Assembly (NCBI GenBank): GCA_028678555.1
Contig: JAJRDF010000036.1
Span: 1 to 9,821 of the forward strand
Length of the DNA stretch: 9,821 bases
From: Methanomicrobiales archaeon
GTDB lineage: Archaea > Halobacteriota > Methanomicrobia > Methanomicrobiales > JACTUA01
Direction: 5' to 3'
Shown: piece after piece, positions 1 to 6,409 of the stretch
Layout: every line of letters begins with the position of its first letter
Numbering within the stretch: the stretch's first letter is position 1
Notes under the pieces: model-generated
What the model was told of the DNA's origin: nothing
Seen by the model: the letters and a program-made list of their open reading frames with translations, nothing else
Databases searched by the model: none
Translations under genes and position numbers: made by a program

Positions 1-219
1 GACGATGAATCCGAAGATGGCCCCGAGGATGATTCCAGCCAGGATGGACATGATCCCAACGGACGCCCCTACCCCGGGTATCCCCATCGCCGCCAGTGCA
101 GGCCCCACGATGGCAGCCATGATGGCCAGGAGTATCCCATTGATCAGGCCTAAAATGGCCCCGAAGAGAGTGGCGATCTTTGCCACCGAGAGCACACCGA
201 TACTTCTCAAAATTGCCAT
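1..219 (-). CDS. Partial small membrane protein of unknown function (3' end beyond window)
   Basis: Reading the minus strand from an ATG at 219 gives 73 open codons that run off the left edge, so the C-terminus is missing. The product starts MAILRSIGVLSVAKIATLFG. It is almost wholly hydrophobic and Gly/Ala/Ile rich. Residues about 15-39 form one likely membrane helix and about 53-73 a second, joined by a short Pro/Gly loop (PALAAMGIPGVGA). The start is well supported by a GAGGTG Shine-Dalgarno at 225-230 and a TATA-like box at 253-260. The opening 'ixSIGVLSVAKI..LFGaiLGLinGI' resembles small conserved archaeal membrane proteins, but I cannot name a family. It lies downstream of hypF on the same strand with a 163-bp gap and its own promoter, so it is probably a separate unit. 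No function is inferred. Confidence 0.8.
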   Translation of the reverse strand, partial: MAILRSIGVLSVAKIATLFGAILGLINGILLAIMAAIVGPALAAMGIPGVGASVGIMSILAGIILGAIFGFIV

Positions 220-224
220 TATCA

Positions 225-230
225 CACCTC
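225..230 (-). promoter_or_regulatory. Shine-Dalgarno GAGGTG of the membrane-protein gene
   Basis: The minus strand reads GAGGTGTGATAATGG, a close match to the archaeal anti-SD complement GGAGGTGATC, ending five bases before the ATG at 219. It fixes the start and is one of the clearest ribosome binding sites in the window. Confidence 0.75.
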
Positions 231-252
231 AAATGATTGGTCATATCGCCAC

Positions 253-260
253 ATTTAAAC
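253..260 (-). promoter_or_regulatory. TATA box of the membrane-protein gene
   Basis: The minus strand reads GTTTAAAT within AAAGTTTAAATGTGG, an AT-rich island about 35 bases before the ATG at 219. With usual archaeal spacing of 24-27 bases, transcription would start near 230, just including the Shine-Dalgarno. Confidence 0.5.
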
Positions 261-349
261 TTTCTCCCCATTTCCGTGGCCTTCACGCGAATTTCTCCCT
301 CCTCACGGCGCCATCCTGTCGCAGAGGGATACCGACGATGATCAGCGGA

Positions 350-419
350 AACGGGCGGGCACCCGCGGTTCCCCTGCCTGCATCAACGGGCGGGCACCCG
401 CGGTTCCCCTGCCTGCATC
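350..419. repeat. Perfect 35-bp tandem duplication across the hypF stop codon
   Basis: Positions 350-384 and 385-419 are identical 35-mers, each beginning AACGGGCGGG and ending GCCTGCATC, with no spacer. Each copy holds the short inverted repeat GCGGGTGCCCGC (minus-strand sense). The unit is not a multiple of three. The hypF stop TGA (383-385) is formed exactly across the junction of the two copies. Removing one copy would make hypF end in PARFR instead of PAR. This looks like a recent slippage or recombination duplication, but an assembly error is possible. Confidence 0.93.
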
Positions 420-2641
420 CCTGCCCAGACGCACTGCCCGAAGGAGATGCAGCCGTCCCCCAGGGGGTATTCGGGGTTCATGAGGAAGGTGAGCCCGGCA
501 CCCGTGATCTCCTTTCGGATGGTCTCCCGGATGGCCCGGTTGTAGGCCACCCCGCCGGAGAGGACGACCGTGGGTATCCCCTGCTCCCCCGCGGCGCCGA
601 CGGCCAGGGCCGCGATCCCCCGGGCCAGGTTGTGCTGGAACGAGGCAGCGATGCCGGCAATGGCATTTTCCCGGTCCGGCCGGGCCAGATCTGCCGTGCG
701 GGTGAATTCCCCGAAGGCGAGGCAGGTGAGGGCCCGGGTTGAGAGGATCCGGCGCCCGTCACGGGTCCCGTACTCCAGCGGCCACTCCCGGGGGGTACCC
801 CGGGCGGCGAGCGATTCGAGGCGCATGGCGGGCTCCCCATCGTAGGTACGCTCGCGGCAGGTGCCCAGCATCGCTGCCACGGCATCCAGCACCCTGCCCG
901 TGGAGGAGGTCCAGGCGATGCCCACGGACCGTTCCACCTGGCGCTCCAGCACGCCGAGGGCAATGTCGTCCCAGCCCCGTCCGGCCAGGAGGGACCGGGT
1001 CCCGTCACCGGGAAGGATCCCGTAGAGCATCCGTTCCGGGAACCGGGTGGCCGCATCCCCGCCGGGCATCGGCACCTCCTCAAGGTGGGCCACCCGTTCC
1101 AGGTCCGGCACCGCTCCGCTAAAGATCTCCCCGCCCCACACACGGCCGTCGTCCCCGTAGCCTACCCCGTCGATGGTGATCCCGATGCAGGGATCGGTGG
1201 TCACCGCCGCCACGTGGGCCCGGTGGTGCTGCACCGGGACGAGGGCTGCGCCGGTGGCCGCGGCCAGCTCCCTGGCGAACCGGGTGGAGAGAAACTGGGG
1301 GTGGAGGTCGTGGGCGATCACGTCGTACCGTGCGCCAAGGAACCGGCCGATCCGCTCCACGGTCTCCTGCAGGTAGGTGAGGGTGGGGGGGTTCCGGACA
1401 TGCCCGATATGGGGCGAGGTGACGGCAAAGCCCCCGGCATAGATGGTGATGTTGCTGTTCAGCTCCGGGCCGACACCCAGGATGCACCTGTCCCCCAGCT
1501 CGATCCGGGTTCGTTTCGGGGCGATTCCCCGGGAGAGCCGGATGATGAACCCGTCCCTGATCACCGAGTCGTCACACCGGTTCACGATGGGGCGGTTGTG
1601 GGTGAGGAAAAAGTCAACGCTTCCGGCCAGCTTCTCCACCGCCTCGTCGGTATCGGTGACCATGGGGTAGCCGGGGTGGTTGGCGCTCGTCATGATCAGG
1701 AGGGGATGGGAGAGGCGGGCAAAGAGCAGGTGGTGGAGGGGGGCGTAGGGGAGCATGCACCCGAGGGTGTGGAGGTTGGAGACCTCGGAAAGGACATCGG
1801 GGTCACGCTTCGGCAGGACCAGGATGGGGCGGACAGGGCTCTCCAGCCATTCATGGTCCTCTGCCGGGACGCAGGCAATCCGCTCCAGTTCCCCGGGGGT
1901 CACCATGACGGCAAACGGCTGCTCGGTCCTCCCCAGGCGGCGCTTCAGTTGCCCTGCCGACTGCTCGATACAGGAGATGTGGAACCCGCCGATACCGTGG
2001 ATCGCAAGAATCCTGCCCTCATCCAGAAGAGCGGCCGCCTCGCCGATGGGATCTTCGGAAGGGAGGGGCTGTCCCGTGGCGTCCAGGAGGGAGAGCCGGG
2101 GGCCGCAGTCCGGGCAGGCGATGGTCTGGGCATGGTGCCGGCGGCAGGAGGGATCCGAGTACTCGGCGGCGCAGGAAGGGCACATCGGGAACTCCGCCAT
2201 GGAAGTCCGTTCCCTGTCGTAGGGGAGGCTCCGGATGATGCTGTACCGGGGGCCGCAGTTCACGCAGGAGGTGGCCCAGTACCCGCGGTACCGCCCCCCC
2301 GGGTCAAAGATATCCCCTGTGCACTCCCCGCAGGTGGCGATCTCGGGCGGGATCAGCCCGGAGAGGGCTCCATCGGTGCTCTGCAGGATGGTGAATCCGG
2401 GCGGCGGGCTCCCGTCCAGGGGCTCCACCTGCACGCTGTCGATCCTTGCCATCGGGGGGCCGCGGGAGACGGCCTCGAGGAATACCGGGAACCGGTCCCC
2501 CCAGGCGTCGATCTCCACCTGGCTCCCCGTGTTCCGGACGGTGCCCCGGATCCCGAGTTCGCCGGCCCGGGCAAAGACGAAGGGGCGGAATCCCACCCCC
2601 TGCACGATGCCCCGGATGAGAATCCTGCCACGGTTTCGCAT
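383..2641 (-). CDS. hypF: Carbamoyltransferase HypF, [NiFe]-hydrogenase maturation
   Basis: HypF uses carbamoyl phosphate and ATP to make a carbamoyl adenylate and passes the carbamoyl group to the C-terminal Cys of HypE, where it becomes the cyanide ligand of the [NiFe] active site. It is a cytoplasmic enzyme. All family modules are visible in the 752 residues, the normal length. The acylphosphatase-like domain has GIVQGVGFRPF at 11-21. Two zinc fingers have the exact HypF spacing CxxC-18-CxxC-24-CxxC-18-CxxC, with cysteines from 104 to 179. The YrdC-like domain covers about 195-375, with MTSAN at 317-321 and NRCDDSVIR at 354-362. The Kae1-like domain has HHRAH at 472-476, DGVGYGDDGRVWGGE at 491-505, LSGGVAYN at 694-701 and GDG at 728-730. 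The final residues are set by a 35-bp duplication and lie after the conserved core. No other hyp gene is in the window. It diverges from an ArsR-like gene across a shared AT-rich gap. Confidence 0.97.
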   Translation of the reverse strand: MRNRGRILIRGIVQGVGFRPFVFARAGELGIRGTVRNTGSQVEIDAWGDRFPVFLEAVSRGPPMARIDSVQVEPLDGSPPPGFTILQSTDGALSGLIPPEIATCGECTGDIFDPGGRYRGYWATSCVNCGPRYSIIRSLPYDRERTSMAEFPMCPSCAAEYSDPSCRRHHAQTIACPDCGPRLSLLDATGQPLPSEDPIGEAAALLDEGRILAIHGIGGFHISCIEQSAGQLKRRLGRTEQPFAVMVTPGELERIACVPAEDHEWLESPVRPILVLPKRDPDVLSEVSNLHTLGCMLPYAPLHHLLFARLSHPLLIMTSANHPGYPMVTDTDEAVEKLAGSVDFFLTHNRPIVNRCDDSVIRDGFIIRLSRGIAPKRTRIELGDRCILGVGPELNSNITIYAGGFAVTSPHIGHVRNPPTLTYLQETVERIGRFLGARYDVIAHDLHPQFLSTRFARELAAATGAALVPVQHHRAHVAAVTTDPCIGITIDGVGYGDDGRVWGGEIFSGAVPDLERVAHLEEVPMPGGDAATRFPERMLYGILPGDGTRSLLAGRGWDDIALGVLERQVERSVGIAWTSSTGRVLDAVAAMLGTCRERTYDGEPAMRLESLAARGTPREWPLEYGTRDGRRILSTRALTCLAFGEFTRTADLARPDRENAIAGIAASFQHNLARGIAALAVGAAGEQGIPTVVLSGGVAYNRAIRETIRKEITGAGLTFLMNPEYPLGDGCISFGQCVWAGMQAGEPRVPAR

Positions 2642-2654
2642 TGCGGGCTCTTCT

Positions 2655-2670
2655 ACAAAAATTTATGGCG
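2655..2670. promoter_or_regulatory. Shared divergent promoter region (hypF / ArsR-like operon)
   Basis: The 43 bp between the starts at 2641 (minus) and 2685 (plus) contain one AT-rich block, ACAAAAATTTATGG. Read rightwards, ATTTATGG lies about 21 bases before the plus start. Read leftwards, CCATAAATTTTT lies about 20 bases before the hypF start. With TATA-to-start spacing of 24-27 bases, both transcripts would be leaderless or nearly so, and neither start has a clear Shine-Dalgarno. One block may serve both directions, so a protein bound here would affect both genes. The exact boxes are inferred. Confidence 0.5.
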
Positions 2671-2684
2671 GCATAAGGGCATAT

Positions 2685-3218
2685 ATGGATAGGGTTTTTA
2701 CCGTGACCGGTCACATCAGGATCCTCAATGACCCCATTGAACTGGTCTCCCTCCTCGTCACCTTTCACGACGCGAGATACAAGCAGGTCTATGACCTCCT
2801 GAACCGGAGCTGGATGACGGAGGAGGAACTGGAGAAGGCGGTGGGGGAGGACTGCGTGGCCGACTGCCTGGCGGTGCTCAAGAAGGGGAACCTTGTGGAG
2901 GAGCAGTGGCGGATGCCGGAGCCGGGGAGCGCCCCTGCCCGGGAATACCGTGCCATGTACACCCGGTTCCGTGCCAACTTCCAGTGTAACATGACCGATC
3001 TGGGCGAACTGATCCACATCGCGTTCTCGGATGACGAGGAACTGGCCCGCATGGTGGACCGGATCGAGGATGAAATCAAGCGGGGGAACACGTCTATCAA
3101 TGACCTGGGGCGGAAGTTCGGGGTCTCCCAGATCATGATCCGCGGTCTCGCCAAGCGGATCCCCTACCTGGACGTCAAGGGGCAGGGCCTGGTGCTTCTC
3201 CCGCATGACAAACGATGA
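2685..3218 (+). CDS. ArsR-like transcriptional regulator with two HTH segments (PF09824-like)
   Basis: This 177-residue protein starts MDRVFTVTGHIRILNDPIEL. It resembles the methanogen-restricted ArsR-type regulators that I recall as PF09824. Residues about 30-75 look like a winged helix (RYKQVYDLLNRSWMTEEELEKAV, then VADCLAVLKKGNLVEEQW). Residues about 136-158 form a second classic HTH (SINDLGRKFGVSQIMIRGLAKR). The middle (about 88-132) is helical and acidic and may be a dimer or ligand segment. There are only two cysteines (61, 101), so no obvious ArsR metal site. The open frame extends further upstream, but there it is antisense to hypF, and the ATG at 2685 fits the TATA-like block and the conserved-looking N-terminus. 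It is the first gene of a three-gene operon and overlaps the next by 14 nt. Its target is unknown; hypF or its own operon are the nearest candidates. Confidence 0.85.
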   Translation: MDRVFTVTGHIRILNDPIELVSLLVTFHDARYKQVYDLLNRSWMTEEELEKAVGEDCVADCLAVLKKGNLVEEQWRMPEPGSAPAREYRAMYTRFRANFQCNMTDLGELIHIAFSDDEELARMVDRIEDEIKRGNTSINDLGRKFGVSQIMIRGLAKRIPYLDVKGQGLVLLPHDKR

Positions 3219-4008
3219 TCCCCTGTCGCTTCTCCTCCGCTCAAAGAGCGAGATCACCCGTTTCCAGATTCTTGTGGAGATCGCCGCCAACCAGCCGGCG
3301 GTCCGGCAGCAGGAGGTTGCCCGGAAGCTGGGCGTGACCCCCCAGGCGGTCTCTGAGTACATCCGGGAGCTCGTCGAGGCCGGCCATGTGGCAGCCCACG
3401 GGCGGGGCCGCTACGAGGTCACCCGTCCCGGGATCGAGTGGGTGCTCTCCCATGCCGAGATCCTGGAGTCCTACGCCCGCCACATCCGGCGGGACGTGAT
3501 CCACCAGGTCTCGGTCTGGACCGCGGTGGCTGACGAGGACCTGCGGGAAGGCGAGACCGTGGGGGTCTACATGAAGGACGGGTGGCTCTATGCCGGGCGG
3601 GAGGAACGGTCCGCCACCGGTGTCGTCACCATGGATGCCACCCGCGGCCAGGATGTGGGGGTCGCCCGGCTGAACGGGATCATCGAGCACCGGGAAGGGA
3701 GGATCCATGTCTGCAAGGTACCGCGGGTGGAGCGGGGGGGATCGCGCCGGGTCCAGCGGGCTCTCCTGCGGGAGATCGCGGACCGGGTCCCGGTGGTGGC
3801 CGCCGTGGGGCTGGAGGCGGCCGTGGCCCTCTCCTCTGTCGGGAGAAAGCCGGACATGTTCTTCGGTTCCCGGGAAGGGGTCATCGAGGCCGCGTTCCAT
3901 GGCCTGGAGTGTGCCATCGTCATCGTGGACGAGGAGTTCACGGATTTCCTGAAGCGGCTGGAGGGTGCCGGCCTCGGGTACACCATCCACGACCTGACGG
4001 CGCCATGA
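3205..4008 (+). CDS. Predicted HTH transcriptional regulator (COG1497-like)
   Basis: A 267-residue protein with an N-terminal winged helix at about 15-75; the recognition part is VARKLGVTPQAVSEYIRELV (38-57) followed by a wing-like GRGRYEVT. The remainder (about 95-267) is an alpha/beta domain without recognised catalytic motifs. It contains GETVGVYMKDGWLYAG (116-131) and an ending rich in hydrophobic strands (CAIVIVDEEF 236-245). I associate this layout with archaeal predicted regulators of COG1497; the C-terminal domain is presumed to sense a ligand or mediate dimerisation, but nothing visible identifies the ligand. The ATG at 3205 overlaps the upstream stop by 14 nt, and its stop overlaps the helicase start as ATGA, which suggests translational coupling. 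Two regulators in succession before a helicase suggest one co-expressed nucleic-acid-binding module. Confidence 0.82.
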   Translation: MTNDDPLSLLLRSKSEITRFQILVEIAANQPAVRQQEVARKLGVTPQAVSEYIRELVEAGHVAAHGRGRYEVTRPGIEWVLSHAEILESYARHIRRDVIHQVSVWTAVADEDLREGETVGVYMKDGWLYAGREERSATGVVTMDATRGQDVGVARLNGIIEHREGRIHVCKVPRVERGGSRRVQRALLREIADRVPVVAAVGLEAAVALSSVGRKPDMFFGSREGVIEAAFHGLECAIVIVDEEFTDFLKRLEGAGLGYTIHDLTAP

Positions 4009-6056
4009 GGGTGATCGTGCACCCCCAGCGGGGCACCTACAAGCTGCTCTGCATGGAGGGCGGGAGGGTGGCTGCCGTCGGGGAGGTGGAGCTCCACGGG
4101 ACCCCCCGTGGATTCCGGCCGAAGCAGTACCTGGTGCGGAAGGCCGGTTCCCGGCATGGGAAGGCGGTCCCCACGAAGGAGGCCGTGGCACTCCTGCGGT
4201 CCGCCGACGTGATCCTCACCCGGCCGGATCCGGACTTTGAATCCTTTCTCCATGACCACCAGGTCCCGGCCCGTACCGTTCCCTACTGCCGCATCTGCCT
4301 CCTGGAGGACCGGGTGACACCGCTGGACCCCGCCACCCGGGTGGCCGCCGGGAAGGAGTGGCTCTGTCCTGTCTGCGCCCGGAAGGAGGTGAGACGGGAA
4401 CTGGGGTACTTCACCCGGTTCGGCAGGATCCCGATGCGGTACATCGAGGAGCTGCTGGACCGCTACCGCGACCTGGACCGGGTCCTCGCTGCAGTCCAGC
4501 CCGAGGGCGTGGACCTCTCCCGGACCCTCTATGACCGGATCGAGGCGCACCCGGTCACCACCACCGCTGCCATCGGGGATCTGGGCCTCCCGCCGGACTT
4601 CGTGGCGGCATCCGGGGTGGAACGGCTGATGCCGGTGCAGCAGCTGGCCGTCGACGCAGGTCTCTTTTCCGGCCGGCACCTCCTGGTGGTCTCGGCAACG
4701 GCCAGCGGCAAGACCTTCATCGGCGAGATGGCGGGCCTCTCGAACCTGGCGGGCGGGAAGGGCAGGATGCTCTTCCTTGTGCCCCTGGTGGCCCTCGCCA
4801 ACCAGAAGTTCCAGCGGTTCCGGGACCGGTACGGGAACCTGTTCCCGGCGGCGCTCCATACCGGGAGAAACCGCCTGAACCTGCCCGAGAACCGGCACGC
4901 GGGACCCCGGAACCGGGATGCCCCCATCATCGTCGGCACCTATGAAGGGGTGGATCACCTGATCCGGTCCGGACGGAGGCTCCCCGGCATCGGGACGGTG
5001 ATCATCGACGAGGTGCAGATGCTGGAGGACCCGGAGCGGGGGCACCGGCTGGACGGCCTCATCGCCCGGCTGAAGTACCTGGCCCCCGGGGCCCAGTTCC
5101 TCTACCTCTCGGCCACCATCGGCTCGCCCCACCTGCTGGCCGAAAAGCTGGGTGCCGGCCTCGTCACCTACGCCGAGCGGCCGGTACCCCTGGAGCGGCA
5201 CCTCCTCTTCGTGGAGCGGGACAAGAAGATCCGGTACGAGAAACAGCTCGTTGAGAGCGAGTATGCCCTGCAGTCCTCGAAGGGCTATCGGGGCCAGACC
5301 ATTATCTTCACCCACTCCCGGGCCCGGTGCCACCTGATCGCCGAGAAGCTGGGGCGGAGGGCCGCCGCCTACCACGCGGGGCTCACCTCCCAGGAGCGGA
5401 GGGTGGTGGAGGAGGGGTTCCTCACGGGCAAGGTGGCGGCCGTCGTGACGACGGCGGCCCTTGGGGCGGGCGTGGATTTCCCGGCGTCCCAGGTGATCTT
5501 TGACTCCCTGGCCATGGGGATCGAGTGGCTGACCGTCCAGGAGTTCCACCAGATGTCCGGGAGGTCGGGGAGGCCTGACTTCCATGACCGGGGGAAGGTG
5601 GTGATCCTCGCCGAGCCCGGTGCCGCCTACTCCTCTGAGACAAAGGCCACCGAGGAGGAGGTGGCCATCCGGCTCCTCCGGGGCGAGATGGAGGAGGTGG
5701 CCCCGGTCCATGGCTTCGAGGAATCCTCCGAGGAGCTGGCGGCCAGCTGCGTGGCATGCCAGGGGGATGAGTCGGATCTCCGGAGGATCGGGTCCCTGAT
5801 GGTGGGGGAACTGGCCCCTGTCGAGGATCTGATGGTAAGGGAGGGGCTGATCGTCCGGAAGGCCGGGAGGATCCACCTCTCACCCCTCGCCCGGGTCATG
5901 GCCGCCCATTTCATCGGCATGGAACGGCTCAGGGCCATCCGGGACCTGGTGAAGGAGAGGGAAGATCCCCTGGAGATCCTGGCCGAGCTGGAGTGCAGTG
6001 AGCCATCCCGGACCGAAGATCCCCCGGGGGGAAAGAGAGGGAGCCGGAAGCACTGA
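4005..6056 (+). CDS. Superfamily 2 DEAD/DEAH-type helicase with N-terminal zinc ribbon (DUF5814-like)
   Basis: A 683-residue ATP-dependent helicase. The N-terminal region (1-200) carries C95-x2-C98-x22-C121-x2-C124, a probable zinc ribbon. The core follows. A Q-motif-like LMPVQQLAV is at 208-216. Walker A/motif I ATASGKT is at 231-237, and VPLVALANQKFQ at 259-270 matches motif Ia. Motif II DEVQ is at 335-338 and motif III SAT at 369-371. FTHSRARC at 435-442 and YHAGL at 456-460 mark the second RecA domain. TTAALGAGVDFP (482-493) is motif V and QMSGRSGRP (516-524) motif VI. The core resembles Hel308/Ski2-type enzymes. A C-terminal part of about 110 residues includes another CxxC (582-585). Methanogen homologues are, as I recall, annotated with DUF5814. 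The ATG at 4005 overlaps the preceding stop by 4 nt; longer upstream in-frame sequence is antisense or out of frame to the regulator gene. DNA or RNA substrate cannot be told from sequence. Confidence 0.93.
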   Translation: MRVIVHPQRGTYKLLCMEGGRVAAVGEVELHGTPRGFRPKQYLVRKAGSRHGKAVPTKEAVALLRSADVILTRPDPDFESFLHDHQVPARTVPYCRICLLEDRVTPLDPATRVAAGKEWLCPVCARKEVRRELGYFTRFGRIPMRYIEELLDRYRDLDRVLAAVQPEGVDLSRTLYDRIEAHPVTTTAAIGDLGLPPDFVAASGVERLMPVQQLAVDAGLFSGRHLLVVSATASGKTFIGEMAGLSNLAGGKGRMLFLVPLVALANQKFQRFRDRYGNLFPAALHTGRNRLNLPENRHAGPRNRDAPIIVGTYEGVDHLIRSGRRLPGIGTVIIDEVQMLEDPERGHRLDGLIARLKYLAPGAQFLYLSATIGSPHLLAEKLGAGLVTYAERPVPLERHLLFVERDKKIRYEKQLVESEYALQSSKGYRGQTIIFTHSRARCHLIAEKLGRRAAAYHAGLTSQERRVVEEGFLTGKVAAVVTTAALGAGVDFPASQVIFDSLAMGIEWLTVQEFHQMSGRSGRPDFHDRGKVVILAEPGAAYSSETKATEEEVAIRLLRGEMEEVAPVHGFEESSEELAASCVACQGDESDLRRIGSLMVGELAPVEDLMVREGLIVRKAGRIHLSPLARVMAAHFIGMERLRAIRDLVKEREDPLEILAELECSEPSRTEDPPGGKRGSRKH

Positions 6057-6072
6057 CAGCCGGGACACAAAT

Positions 6073-6087
6073 CGAAATTTATATATA
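6073..6087 (+). promoter_or_regulatory. Strong archaeal BRE/TATA promoter element
   Basis: CGAAATTTATATATA is a near-consensus BRE plus TATA box, the strongest in the window. Transcription would be expected to start near 6105-6110. No convincing start codon with a gene follows, so it may drive a small noncoding RNA or a long leader for the gene at 6438. Confidence 0.65.
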
Positions 6088-6094
6088 GTGTTTC

Positions 6095-6265
6095 ATGGGG
6101 GAATCCCCCTCCGGTTTCCCCCCGTTTCCGGAAAGCAGGAGCATTCAACTCCCCGGCTCCGGTTCCGGACCCTGTAAGGGGATACAGGGGGGATGCACAG
6201 GGGGTCCGTGCAGGTGTTTTTGCCTTCCGGCACCTGAATGCCGCTCCCTTCAGAATCAGGGATGA
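6095..6265 (+). CDS. Possible 56-residue Cys-rich microprotein (doubtful)
   Basis: An ATG at 6095 opens 56 codons ending TGA at 6263-6265. The product starts MGESPSGFPPFPESRS and has six cysteines between residues 27 and 49, including C39-x-C41-x-C43, with many Gly and Pro residues. Small Cys-rich proteins are common in methanogens. Against it: the ATG lies only 8 bases after the TATA box, upstream of the expected transcription start; no Shine-Dalgarno is seen; the opposite strand is open over the same stretch; and GC-rich spacer DNA is often open by chance. It competes with the small-RNA reading of the same region. Confidence 0.15.
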   Translation: MGESPSGFPPFPESRSIQLPGSGSGPCKGIQGGCTGGPCRCFCLPAPECRSLQNQG

Positions 6266-6290
6266 GAAAAAGGTTCATTTCTCCGAAAAC
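6105..6290 (+). ncRNA. Candidate structured small RNA (hypothesis)
   Basis: Downstream of the strong TATA element the sequence can fold locally. CCCTGTA (6170-6176) pairs with TACAGGG (6183-6189) around a 6-nt loop. As an alternative, overlapping pairing, CGGACCC (6166-6172) pairs with GGGTCCG (6202-6208). CAGGTG (6211-6216) pairs with CACCTG (6231-6236), or instead TGCC-TTCC-GGCA (6221-6232) forms a small hairpin. No known RNA family, box C/D or tRNA was recognised, and the ends are guesses. GC-rich DNA forms such repeats easily, so this is a hypothesis only. Confidence 0.25.
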
Positions 6291-6351
6291 CTCTCCATCT
6301 CCTTTGAATCCAGCCCTGACAGAGTAAATGGGAGAGGTTAACCCGCATTGG

Positions 6352-6359
6352 TTATATAA
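6352..6359 (+). promoter_or_regulatory. Upstream TATA box, possible second promoter of the small basic gene
   Basis: TTATATAA within GGTTATATAATCC is a good TATA box. Expected start would be near 6380, giving a leader of about 55-60 nt for the gene at 6438 and placing the 14-bp palindrome (6383-6396) at the transcript start. Confidence 0.4.
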
Positions 6360-6382
6360 TCCAGATCATCTCCCATCTTTGG

Positions 6383-6396
6383 TGAAATATATTTCA
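6383..6396. promoter_or_regulatory. 14-bp perfect palindrome, candidate operator
   Basis: TGAAATATATTTCA is its own reverse complement. It ends five bases before the TATA box at 6402-6409, where BRE and TFB contacts lie, so a dimeric regulator bound here would affect initiation. The AT-only core could also act as a weak TATA element on either strand. Confidence 0.45.
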
Positions 6397-6401
6397 GAAT
6401 A

Positions 6402-6409
6402 TTTATATA
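6402..6409 (+). promoter_or_regulatory. TATA box of the small basic protein gene
   Basis: TTTATATA matches the archaeal consensus. Transcription would start near 6430-6433, leaving a leader of only a few bases before the ATG at 6438. No Shine-Dalgarno is present in CACCACTATG, which fits a nearly leaderless mRNA. Confidence 0.65.

Noticed and set aside
350..419. The 35-mer pair as the start of a CRISPR array
   Set aside because: There is no spacer between the copies, only two copies exist, and they overlap a coding sequence.
5..742. Plus-strand open frame at the left edge
   Set aside because: Runs antisense through the membrane gene and the hypF 3' end and shows no family features; the minus strand has a good Shine-Dalgarno and TATA box.
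1085..2692. Long plus-strand open frame (535 codons) opposite hypF
   Set aside because: Antisense shadow of the HypF frame in GC-rich DNA; the product is low-complexity Gly/Pro/Asp with no motifs, while the minus strand has every HypF signature.
3588..5876. Minus-strand open frame of 762 codons opposite the helicase
   Set aside because: Shadow frame caused by codon bias; product rich in Pro/Gly/His/Leu without any domain, while the plus strand carries all helicase motifs.
6093..6278. Minus-strand 61-codon frame in the spacer
   Set aside because: No ribosome site or TATA box in the correct place and opposite a strong plus-strand promoter; chance open frame.
6100..6300. tRNA or box C/D RNA in the spacer
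   Set aside because: No cloverleaf with TTCGAATC-like arm and no paired RTGATGA/CTGA boxes were found.
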